Positions 56,340-64,000 of a stretch of DNA of 64,000 bases are shown here, one piece after another; positions within the stretch are counted from its first letter, which is position 1; the number at the start of each line of letters is the position of its first letter. The notes under the pieces are model-generated. The model saw only the letters and a list, made by a program, of their open reading frames with translations. It was not told where the DNA came from and did not search any database. The stretch is taken from NCBI RefSeq assembly GCF_012275535.1, contig NZ_JAAVTK010000004.1, positions 62,001-126,000 on the forward strand. The letters run 5' to 3'. The position numbers and the translations under genes are program-made. Origin of the DNA: Hymenobacter artigasi (GTDB taxonomy: Bacteria > Bacteroidota > Bacteroidia > Cytophagales > Hymenobacteraceae).

Positions 56340-56728
56340 TTATGGTGCTGTAGCCTTGATGGTGCTGCATTTGCTGCCCCAATTCGTCGCACCACACCAT
56401 TCAAAGCCCGCACACCAGCCCGAAAATCACTCATTTACGGGTGCCAAGGCAGCTGAAAGGCCACCGTACCTGCACAGGCTGGCCTGGATAGCAGCTTAAA
56501 CCAACTATTGAGAGAATGGCCCTACAAGGGCTTTTTACTTAAAGTAAGGCTTTAAGTAAGGTGAAATATAATTGCACTCGTAAGGAAAAATATATGGTTC
56601 GCCCACTGGAAAACTTTTTTCCGGCCTCAGCGACTGATTTTTTTAAGTAAGCTATTTAACTATAAATCAGGTATTTATTTAACAAGGTAAAAACCTTGAA
56701 ATTAAAAAAGTGCCAGAAAAAGTATTTT
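56340..56728. other. AT-rich intergenic region, no gene seen
   Basis: Between the porE terminator and the promoter at 56729. It becomes strongly A+T-rich from 56510, with short direct repeats (CTTAAAGTAAGG and TTTAAGTAAGG). A 75-codon minus-strand frame (56656-56883) overlaps the next gene's signal sequence and is judged a shadow. Confidence 0.4.
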
Positions 56729-56758
56729 TTGTTCAAATTGATAATTTGTCTATGTTTG
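56729..56758 (+). promoter_or_regulatory. consensus Bacteroidota promoter (TTG - 19 - TATGTTTG)
   Basis: TTG at 56729-56731 and TATGTTTG at 56751-56758 match TTG-N17-23-TAnnTTTG exactly. The start codon is at 56822. It is the best promoter in the window. Confidence 0.65.
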
Positions 56759-56821
56759 ATGAGCCCAATTGCACTCCAGCAGGGCACTTGCCTTATCTCA
56801 TCACCATAACCCCCACATTCC

Positions 56822-57196
56822 ATGAAAAATTTATTCCTGGCTACTTGCTTTGCTGCGGGTGTTACCGTTACCCCAGTGGCCATGGCCGGCCCCGGCGACG
56901 GCTCTTACTCACACGCCATGATGGCGCGGGCTACCACGCTCACCCGGGCGCTGGCGCAGCACGTACATTTCAACGAGGCCCAATACCTCTCCGTAAAGCA
57001 GCTGCACCTGAATATGCTCACCGAGCGGCGCGACCTGGAGATTATGCTCAACGGCGCCAGCGCGGAAGAGCGTGATACCCAGTTGGCCCAGGCTCAGCAG
57101 CGCTACGAAACCGAGCTGGCCGGCATCCTGCAGCCCCAGCAGCTGCTGGCTTACCAGAACCTCCGCACCAACTTTACCGCGCACCGCCTGAAATAG
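56822..57196 (+). CDS. small periplasmic helical protein (Spy/CpxP-like pattern)
   Basis: 124 residues with signal peptide (MKNLFLATCFAAGVTVTPVAMA). The mature part is almost all helical: MMARATTLTRALAQHVHFNE, then LSVKQLHLNMLTERRDLE, then LQPQQLLAYQNLR. The spacing FNEAQ ... QPQQLLAYQ resembles LTxxQ-type Spy/CpxP chaperones, but this is pattern similarity only. It has a consensus promoter and a terminator and stands alone. Confidence 0.65.
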   Translation: MKNLFLATCFAAGVTVTPVAMAGPGDGSYSHAMMARATTLTRALAQHVHFNEAQYLSVKQLHLNMLTERRDLEIMLNGASAEERDTQLAQAQQRYETELAGILQPQQLLAYQNLRTNFTAHRLK

Positions 57197-57224
57197 GGGA
57201 GGGCAACCTTCCCGGCCGGACACG

Positions 57225-57254
57225 AAAAAGCCCGCTCCATAGAGCGGGCTTTTT
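57225..57254. terminator. bidirectional Rho-independent terminator
   Basis: AAAAAGCCCGCTC and GAGCGGGCTTTTT pair perfectly with a 4-base loop. It lies between the convergent 56822 gene and gltA. Confidence 0.9.
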
Positions 57255-57276
57255 GTTTTTAGCCAATTGGCCGGGA

Positions 57277-58566
<1,290 letters not shown>

Positions 58567-58596
58567 GGGCGGGAGGGGTGTGAGGGAAATAGAGTG

Positions 58597-58604
58597 CGAA
58601 ACTA
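58597..58604 (-). promoter_or_regulatory. TAGTTTCG promoter-like octamer for gltA
   Basis: The minus strand reads TAGTTTCG, one mismatch from TAnnTTTG, 30 bases before the gltA start. Confidence 0.4.
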
Positions 58605-58617
58605 AGCCATACGGGTT

Positions 58618-58640
58618 AAGCCGGGAAATTTTCCCGGCTT
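58618..58640. promoter_or_regulatory. palindrome AAGCCGGGAAA-T-TTTCCCGGCTT upstream of gltA
   Basis: A perfect 11-bp inverted repeat around one base, 13 bases upstream of the gltA -7-like element. No T run follows on either strand, so an operator is as likely as a terminator. Confidence 0.45.
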
Positions 58641-58771
58641 GGTATGAACATTCATTACAGTTAAAAGGACCGTGAGGTTTCGATAAACGACCCTAAAAAG
58701 TGCGCAGAGGCCGCCTGGCAACGTTTGCATTGATTTCGGGCGGGTCATTGGAGGAAAAGCAGCAAAACAAA

Positions 58772-60196
58772 TTATTTGCCGATGCAGAACTGGGTGAAAA
58801 TGCTCGTGAGCAAGTCTTCGGATGAAATTTCGCCGGTTATTTCGCCCAGCGCCGCCAGGGCGTGGCGCAGGTCGGCGGCCAGTAGCTCGGTGCCGAAGCC
58901 GGTGTCGAGGCCGGTTTGCACGGCGGCGAGGTGAGCGGCGGCGGTTTCGAGGGCGCGGGCGTGGCGCACGTTGGTGACGATGGTAGCCGAAGCGTTGTTT
59001 TCGAGCGCCGAGCCGCGCACCTGCTTCAGTAGAGCCGTTTGGAGGGCTTCGAGGCCCTGGTTTTGAGCGGCAGCCAGCAGCACCAGCGGTATTTCGGTGT
59101 TTTCTTTGGAGTGGCTGGCTTGAAACTCAGTTTCAAAAGCAGCCAGAGCTTCAGCAGATGCAAGGTCGGTTTTATTGCCGACGGCCAATACGGGCAACTG
59201 CAGCCCGGTGGTTAGCGCTTGGATTTCGGCGCGCACCTCCGTCGGCGACAGTTCAGTCAAGTCGAACAAGTACAATAATAACGAGGCCTGGCGCACGCGC
59301 TCCCGGGTGCGAGCCACGCCAATGGCTTCCACTTCATCGGCAGTATTATCGCGCAGGCCGGCCGTGTCCACGAAGCGGAAACGCAGGCCGTCGATGTTCA
59401 CCTCATCCTCGATAAAGTCGCGGGTGGTGCCGGGAATAGCCGACACAATGGCGCGCTCCTCGCGCAGCAGCGCGTTGAGGAGCGTAGACTTGCCCGCATT
59501 GGGCCGGCCGGCGATGACGGTGGTAATGCCATTTTTGATGACGTTGCCCAACTCGAACGAGCGGAGCAGTCCCCGCACCACGCCGCGCACCTCGGCCAGC
59601 AGCGCGGCCAGGCCAGTGCGGTCGGCAAACTCCACGTCCTCTTCGCCGAAATCGAGCTCCAGCTCCAGCAGCGCAGCAAATTTGATGAGGCGGGCGCGCA
59701 GCTCGCGTAGCTCCTGCGAGAAGCCGCCGCGCAGCTGGTTCAACGCTACTTTGTGGCTCAGGGCCGAGTCGGCGGCGATGAGGTCGGCCACGGCTTCGGC
59801 CTGGGCCAGGTCCATGGCCCCGCTCAGGAAGGCGCGCTTGGTAAACTCGCCGGCTTCGGCCAGGCGCGCGCCGTGGCGCAGGAGCAGGGCCAGCACCTGG
59901 CGTACCACGTAGTCGGAGCCGTGGCAGCTGATTTCGACCACATCTTCGCGGGTGAAAGACCTCGGGGCGCGGAAGAGGCCGACCACCACTTCGTCGAGTA
60001 TTTCGCCGCCGCTGGGGTCGCGCAGGGTGCCGTAGTGCAGGGTATTGCCGGCGGCTTCCGCGAAGCTTGTTTTGGAAAAAACGGCGGCCGTAATGGCCAC
60101 AGCCGCCGGCCCGGACAGGCGGATAACGGCCAGCGCGCCCGCGCCCGGCGGCGTGGACAGTGCCACGATGGTATCGGAGAAAATGGTCTGAGCCAC
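58772..60196 (-). CDS. mnmE: tRNA modification GTPase MnmE
   Basis: 474 residues. The N-terminal folate-binding domain starts TIVALSTPPGAGALAVIRLSG. The helical domain is interrupted by the GTPase domain with GRPNAGKSTLLNALL, IPGTTRDFIEDE, VDTAGLR and NKTDL. The C-terminus ends FTQFCIGK, the invariant Cys-x-Gly-Lys tail. With MnmG it installs the cmnm5 group at tRNA wobble U34. Length is normal. The DtxR-type regulator lies 47 bases upstream on the same strand and may be co-transcribed. Confidence 0.97.
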   Translation of the reverse strand: MAQTIFSDTIVALSTPPGAGALAVIRLSGPAAVAITAAVFSKTSFAEAAGNTLHYGTLRDPSGGEILDEVVVGLFRAPRSFTREDVVEISCHGSDYVVRQVLALLLRHGARLAEAGEFTKRAFLSGAMDLAQAEAVADLIAADSALSHKVALNQLRGGFSQELRELRARLIKFAALLELELDFGEEDVEFADRTGLAALLAEVRGVVRGLLRSFELGNVIKNGITTVIAGRPNAGKSTLLNALLREERAIVSAIPGTTRDFIEDEVNIDGLRFRFVDTAGLRDNTADEVEAIGVARTRERVRQASLLLYLFDLTELSPTEVRAEIQALTTGLQLPVLAVGNKTDLASAEALAAFETEFQASHSKENTEIPLVLLAAAQNQGLEALQTALLKQVRGSALENNASATIVTNVRHARALETAAAHLAAVQTGLDTGFGTELLAADLRHALAALGEITGEISSEDLLTSIFTQFCIGK

Positions 60197-60243
60197 GGAT
60201 TTTTCGGTTTAGTCGGAGTGCCCCGATTGTGTGGATGGCCGGC

Positions 60244-60942
60244 TTATGCCGTTACAAACAGGTTGCGGCTTACTTCGGCTGATATCAGCGTGGTACGCTC
60301 CCGATTTATTCTGAGCTCGAAGGAGTTGTCAAATGCCACCTTATCCAGTACTTCAACCTCGGCACCCAGTTGCAGGCCCACTTTGTCGAGGTACTGCAGG
60401 AAGGGCGGTGAGGTGTTTTTGACGGCCGAAAGCGTGCCACGCTCCCCGGCGTTGAGGTCGGCCAGCAGGCGGTGGGCGGGGCGGCGCATGGCCCCGTCCT
60501 CGGTGGGAATGGGGTCGCCGTGCGGGTCGAGCACGGGGTGGCCCAGGAAGGCATCGAGGCGGCGCATGAGCAGCGGCGACTGCACGTGCTCCAGCTCCTC
60601 GGCCACTTCGTGCACCTCATCCCAGCTGAAGCCGAGCTGCTGCACCAGAAAAACTTCCCAGAGCCGGTGCTTGCGAATGGTGAGCAGCGCCAGCCGGCGG
60701 CCCTCGGCCGTGAGTTGCACGCCGCGGTACTTCTCGTAATTCAGCAGGCCTTTGTCGGCCAGGCGGCGCAGCATATCGGTCACGGACGCGGCGCGGGTAT
60801 CGAGGGCGGCCGCGATGCGGTTGGTGCTTACGCCGGGCGTTTCGGGCTCGGCCTCGGCCAGCTTAAAAACGGCTTTGAGGTAATTTTCCTCGGTTTGGCT
60901 GGGAAGTTTGGGCGGTTGAGTGCTGGACGGGGAGTCGCTCAT
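60244..60942 (-). CDS. DtxR/MntR family metal-dependent regulator
   Basis: 232 residues from the ATG at 60942. The N-terminal winged helix reads SQTEENYLKAVFKLAE, VSTNRIAAALDTRAASVTDML and LLNYEKYRGVQLTAEG. The metal/dimer domain has KHRLWEVFLVQQLGF, VHEVAEELEHV and a His/Asp-rich loop LGHPVLDPHGDPIP. A C-terminal FeoA/SH3-like domain completes it, so it is nearer to the DtxR/IdeR three-domain type. Such proteins repress metal uptake when Fe or Mn is plentiful. No uptake gene is adjacent. Ligand choice cannot be settled. Confidence 0.92.
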   Translation of the reverse strand: MSDSPSSTQPPKLPSQTEENYLKAVFKLAEAEPETPGVSTNRIAAALDTRAASVTDMLRRLADKGLLNYEKYRGVQLTAEGRRLALLTIRKHRLWEVFLVQQLGFSWDEVHEVAEELEHVQSPLLMRRLDAFLGHPVLDPHGDPIPTEDGAMRRPAHRLLADLNAGERGTLSAVKNTSPPFLQYLDKVGLQLGAEVEVLDKVAFDNSFELRINRERTTLISAEVSRNLFVTA

Positions 60943-61034
60943 GCTGACAGGGGCGGAACAGGAAGGCCAGTGCAAAGCTGCATGTAAAAATGCGCGCTTC
61001 ACACCGGCCCGAACTGCCCGCTAATAAAAACTGC

Positions 61035-62045
61035 TTAAAATTTCAACAGCGCCGAGGCCCAGGTGAAGCCCGAGCCAAAGGCGGCCAGGCACACGAGGTC
61101 GCCGCGCTTGATTTTGCCTTCCTGCACGGCTTCGCTGAATGCTAGGGGCACCGAGGCGGCCGTAGTGTTGCCGTAGCGCTGGATATTGCTGAATACTTTA
61201 TCGTCGCTGAGGCCCATTTTCTGCTGCACGTATTGCGTGATGCGCAGGTTGGCCTGGTGTGGGATGAGCATGTCGATATCCGACGCCTGCATCCCGTTCT
61301 GGTCCAGCGCCTCCTTGATAACCTGCGGGAAGCGTACCACGGCGTGCTTGAACACGTTCTGGCCGTTCATGTAGGGGTAGAGCTCGGCCTGATTTTCCAC
61401 GATGTACCCCACGCGGTTGTTGCGGTTCGAGCTGGGCTCTTTCACGATAAGCTCCTCGGCGTATTCGCCCTGGGCGTGCAAGTGAGTGCTGAGAATAGCC
61501 TGGTTTTCGGAAGTGCTGGGGCGCAACACCATCGCGCCCGCGCCATCGCCAAAGATTACCGCTACACCCCGGCCTTCGGGCGTCTTGTCGAGGCCCGAGG
61601 AATGGATTTCGGAGCCCACCACGAGCACCGTATCGTACATGCCGGTGCGGATGAACTGGTCGGCCACGGAGAGGGCGTAGATGAAGCCCGAGCACTGGTT
61701 GCGCACGTCGAGGGCGGGGCAGTTGTTGGTCATGCCCAGCTCGCGCTGCATGAGCACGCCGGAGCCGGGGAAGAAGTAGTCGGGCGAGAGCGTAGCGAAC
61801 ACAATCAGCTGCACGTCGTTGGCTTCCACGCCGGCCATTTCGAGGGCCTTGCGAGCCGCATTAGCGCCCATGTTGGCGGTGGTGTCCTTGCCTTCCTCGA
61901 ACCAGCGGCGCTCCTGAATGCCGGTGCGCTCCTGAATCCAGGCATCGGAGGTGTTCATCATCGGTTCCAGCTCGGCGTTTTTCACCACGCGGCTCGGAAC
62001 GTAGTGGCCGACCCCGGCGATAAATGAGTGACGTAAAGTTGCCAT
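61035..62045 (-). CDS. fabH: 3-oxoacyl-ACP synthase III family protein
   Basis: 336 residues. Catalytic triad motifs are visible: Cys in DVRNQCSGFIYAL, His in IPHQANLRITQYV and Asn in RYGNTTAASVPLAF; the C-terminal glycine loop is GSGFTWASALLKF. FabH starts fatty-acid synthesis by joining acetyl-CoA (or branched acyl-CoA) with malonyl-ACP. It is not beside plsX or rpmF, where the main fabH often sits, so this could be a second copy with other acyl preference. CACCTTTG, one mismatch from the -7 octamer, is about 100 bases upstream. Confidence 0.85.
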   Translation of the reverse strand: MATLRHSFIAGVGHYVPSRVVKNAELEPMMNTSDAWIQERTGIQERRWFEEGKDTTANMGANAARKALEMAGVEANDVQLIVFATLSPDYFFPGSGVLMQRELGMTNNCPALDVRNQCSGFIYALSVADQFIRTGMYDTVLVVGSEIHSSGLDKTPEGRGVAVIFGDGAGAMVLRPSTSENQAILSTHLHAQGEYAEELIVKEPSSNRNNRVGYIVENQAELYPYMNGQNVFKHAVVRFPQVIKEALDQNGMQASDIDMLIPHQANLRITQYVQQKMGLSDDKVFSNIQRYGNTTAASVPLAFSEAVQEGKIKRGDLVCLAAFGSGFTWASALLKF

Positions 62046-62158
62046 GGATGGTGAGAGGGGGAAAGTTGGGCTGGGAGAGAAGTAACCGCGCCAGGGCGGT
62101 AATAATTACAATAGAATGACTACGTGCGACGGGCAAATTGGGGCGCAAAGGTGGCAGG

Positions 62159-63328
62159 TTAAATCACAGAATCCAGCAAATGCCACAATTTTTTGCCTTC
62201 GCCGGCCCAAAGCACGTCGCCGGGAATACCGTTGGGGTAGAAGCAGTGACCTTGTAGCCGTGCCACCAGCGCCGGCCCATCGATGAGCTGCCCGAAGGCG
62301 AGCGGCAGGCCCGCGCCGTGGGCCGCCAGCAATTCCTGCCACAGCGGGTTGGACGCGGCCAGCACCGGCAGCCCGTGGGCCAGGTACTCAAACAGCTTGG
62401 TGGGCCGGCAGCGTTCGGTGCTGGCATGCGGCCGGTAGGGCAGCAGGCCGAGGTGGCTGCGGCCTATTTCAGCCACGATGCGGGCGTGGGGCACCGGTTC
62501 GGCCCCGCCAATGAGTGTGAGCCAGGCGGGGTGTTGCGCGGCTTCTGCCAGCAGCTGCCGCAACAACTCGGGCTGCTGGCAGAAGCCGATGATGGTGAGC
62601 CGCGCCCCGCCGGGCCACGCGGCGCGCAGTTGCTGGGCGAGGGCAATGGCCTCCCACACGCCATTGAGCTCGGAAATGGTGCCGGAGTACAGCAAGCGCA
62701 GCGGCTCCGTGGGCGGTGGCAGCTTTATTGGTTGCGGGCGTAGCGTTTCGTCTGGCTGAGGCTGGTACTTGTTTTCGAGCACCACAACGCGGCCCGGTTG
62801 CAACTCATTCAGGAATGGCAACTCGGCAGCGTAGCTGGCTTCGGCCAGGATAACTCCGGCGGCCCGCCGCGCCGCCAGCTCCTCCACCCAGCGCAGCCCC
62901 GCCGCCAGCCCGTGCCGCATAAAACCCTGGTACACGCGCTGCGTCGACACGTTGAGAGCGTAGTTTTCGCGGATGTCGTAGAGGAACTTCCGGCCCGTGC
63001 CCAGCGCCTGCCAGAGCAGCGTGAGCGGCAGCAGCTCCGGCGCATGCACGATGACTACCCCGGGTTTGAGCCGGCGCAGGAGCTGCCCGTAGCGCCACTG
63101 CGCGGCCAGCCGGCCCAGGCTGAGGCGCGTACCACTGAAAATAGGGTGGAGGCCGCTGTTTGCGGGGTTTGCGCCTGCGCTAGTTGTGCCCCGCCCGGCA
63201 ATGTGCACCTGGGTTCCGGCCCGTTCCGCGAGGGTTTTGGCGAACTTTCCCCGCATACGGGTATCATCTACCGGCTTCAACACCGAGGCCAGCAGAATAA
63301 CGAATTGGGCAGTTCCGGAACCAGGCAC
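62159..63328 (-). CDS. glycosyltransferase family 4-type protein
   Basis: 389 residues. The start fits the family pattern: VILLASVLKPVDDTRMRGKF. The N-terminal Rossmann half contains VVIVHAPELLPLTLLWQAL and FLYDIRENYA. The C-terminal half has LLYSGTISELNGVWEAIALA, LTIIGFCQQPELL, HLGLLPYRPHASTERCRPTK and the donor-binding KLFEYLAHGLPVLAAS, where the E-x7-E motif of GT4 is replaced by STERCRPTKLFE. It probably transfers a sugar from a nucleotide donor in the cytoplasm. No glycan cluster surrounds it. It is divergent from dapD with 84 bases between starts. Confidence 0.85.
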   Translation of the reverse strand: MPGSGTAQFVILLASVLKPVDDTRMRGKFAKTLAERAGTQVHIAGRGTTSAGANPANSGLHPIFSGTRLSLGRLAAQWRYGQLLRRLKPGVVIVHAPELLPLTLLWQALGTGRKFLYDIRENYALNVSTQRVYQGFMRHGLAAGLRWVEELAARRAAGVILAEASYAAELPFLNELQPGRVVVLENKYQPQPDETLRPQPIKLPPPTEPLRLLYSGTISELNGVWEAIALAQQLRAAWPGGARLTIIGFCQQPELLRQLLAEAAQHPAWLTLIGGAEPVPHARIVAEIGRSHLGLLPYRPHASTERCRPTKLFEYLAHGLPVLAASNPLWQELLAAHGAGLPLAFGQLIDGPALVARLQGHCFYPNGIPGDVLWAGEGKKLWHLLDSVI

Positions 63329-63341
63329 GGCCCAAAGATGC

Positions 63342-63349
63342 TATTTTTG
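63342..63349 (+). promoter_or_regulatory. promoter -7 element for dapD
   Basis: TATTTTTG is an exact TAnnTTTG match 63 bases before the dapD ATG. Confidence 0.5.
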
Positions 63350-63412
63350 CAGCTTCTAAAGCGCGCTGGCATTTTCCGGCGGCTTTGCCCATCCATCCCT
63401 TCGCCTTCTCAA

Positions 63413-64000
63413 ATGGCTGACCTGCAAACCCAAATTGAAGCCGCCTGGGCCGACCGCGCCCTGCTCCAGACCCCCGAAACCAAAGCCGCCATCGAGCACG
63501 TCATCGAGGAGCTCGATAAGGGCCGCCTGCGCGTGGCCACCCCGCCCACCGAAGACGGCGGCGAGTGGACCATCAACGAATGGGTGAAAAAAGCCGTGAT
63601 TCTCTACTTCCCCATCCGCCAGATGAGCACCCAGGAAGTCGGCCCCTTCGAGTTCCACGACAAAATGCTGCTCAAAACCGACTACGCCGGCCAGCAGGTG
63701 CGCGTGGTGCCGCCCGCCGTGGCCCGCTACGGCGCGTTTCTGGCCCCCGGCGTCATCCTCATGCCCAGCTACACCAACATCGGTGCCTACGTAGGCGAAG
63801 GCACCATGGTGGACACCTGGGCTACCGTGGGCAGCTGCGCCCAGGTGGGCAAAGGCGTCCACCTGAGCGGCGGCGTGGGCCTCGGCGGCGTGCTGGAGCC
63901 CGTACAGGCGGCCCCCGTCATCATCGAGGACGGCGCCTTCATCGGCTCGCGCTGCATCCTGGTCGAGGGCTGCCGCATTGGCAAAGAAGCCGTGATTGGC
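63413..64000 (+). CDS. dapD: tetrahydrodipicolinate N-succinyltransferase DapD (3' end outside window)
   Basis: The first 196 codons from the ATG at 63413 are present; the frame runs off the end. The enzyme succinylates tetrahydrodipicolinate in the diaminopimelate/lysine pathway. The sequence begins MADLQTQIEAAWADRALL, then VIEELDKGRLRVA and NEWVKKAVILYFPI. The left-handed beta helix follows, with hexapeptide repeats APGVILMPSYTNIGAYVGEG, VDTWATVGSCAQVG, HLSGGVGLGGVLEPVQA and FIGSRCILVEGCRIG. All match DapD. The product is cytoplasmic and trimeric in known members. Confidence 0.96.
   Translation, partial: MADLQTQIEAAWADRALLQTPETKAAIEHVIEELDKGRLRVATPPTEDGGEWTINEWVKKAVILYFPIRQMSTQEVGPFEFHDKMLLKTDYAGQQVRVVPPAVARYGAFLAPGVILMPSYTNIGAYVGEGTMVDTWATVGSCAQVGKGVHLSGGVGLGGVLEPVQAAPVIIEDGAFIGSRCILVEGCRIGKEAVIG

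Noticed and set aside
56656..56883. 75-codon minus-strand frame in the AT-rich gap
   Set aside because: It overlaps the signal peptide of the 56822 gene on the opposite strand and is mostly AT-rich low complexity.

Overview
The window is a 64 kb piece of a high-GC Bacteroidota chromosome, most likely Hymenobacter or a close relative in the Hymenobacteraceae. This rests on several things seen together: GC-rich codon use; a gliding/Por-type C-terminal domain (type B) and a Por-type sorting tail (type A); a PorE-like OmpA protein; the families DUF4920, DUF2147 and DUF4136; a fused isobutyryl-CoA mutase; and the Bacteroidota promoter octamer TAnnTTTG in front of many genes. No rRNA, tRNA, transposase, phage gene or CRISPR array was found.

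Layout. 1-6.1 kb: end of a subtilase gene, a beta-barrel protein, a lipoprotein, a DUF4920 protein, ligA and a small secreted protein. 6.2-13.7 kb: polysaccharide deacetylase, dapA, an O-antigen-ligase-like membrane protein, a LutA-type Fe-S protein, HMG-CoA lyase, an M23 endopeptidase lipoprotein and small unknown genes. 13.8-24 kb: a cox3-like gene, a large T9SS type B surface protein, an M1 aminopeptidase with a type A sorting tail, a DUF2147 protein, a 613-bp gap that may hold an RNA, an NlpC/P60 hydrolase and an M61 peptidase. 24-35.9 kb: kup, an FKBP, a pseudouridine synthase, three tandem OmpA paralogues, an aldo/keto reductase, a DUF4136 lipoprotein, an SDR and a histidine phosphatase. 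35.9-38.9 kb: an AT-rich island with two copies of a palindromic element flanking an unknown gene, a 12-bp minisatellite, a gene remnant and a predicted membrane-anchored GAF-like protein. 38.9-48.4 kb: icmF, glutathione-independent formaldehyde dehydrogenase, a GlcG/HbpS protein, a membrane protein, a six-BON-domain protein and a Crp/Fnr regulator. 48.7-64 kb: a divergent L,D-transpeptidase and housekeeping genes lepA, folD, queE, a porE-like gene, gltA, mnmE, a DtxR-type regulator, fabH, a glycosyltransferase and the start of dapD.

Functional themes. Envelope work dominates: peptidoglycan precursor supply (dapA, dapD), remodelling (M23, NlpC/P60, L,D-transpeptidase), peptidoglycan-anchored OmpA proteins, glycan assembly and the type IX secretion route with two likely substrates. 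Central metabolism is represented by gltA, HMG-CoA lyase and IcmF (leucine/branched-chain acyl-CoA use), with folD and formaldehyde dehydrogenase for C1 units.

The least explained parts are the AT-rich island at 36-38.9 kb, the non-coding block at 20.6-21.2 kb, and a set of unrelated perfect palindromes in intergenic DNA. All functions are assigned by reading sequence and motifs; no database search was run.
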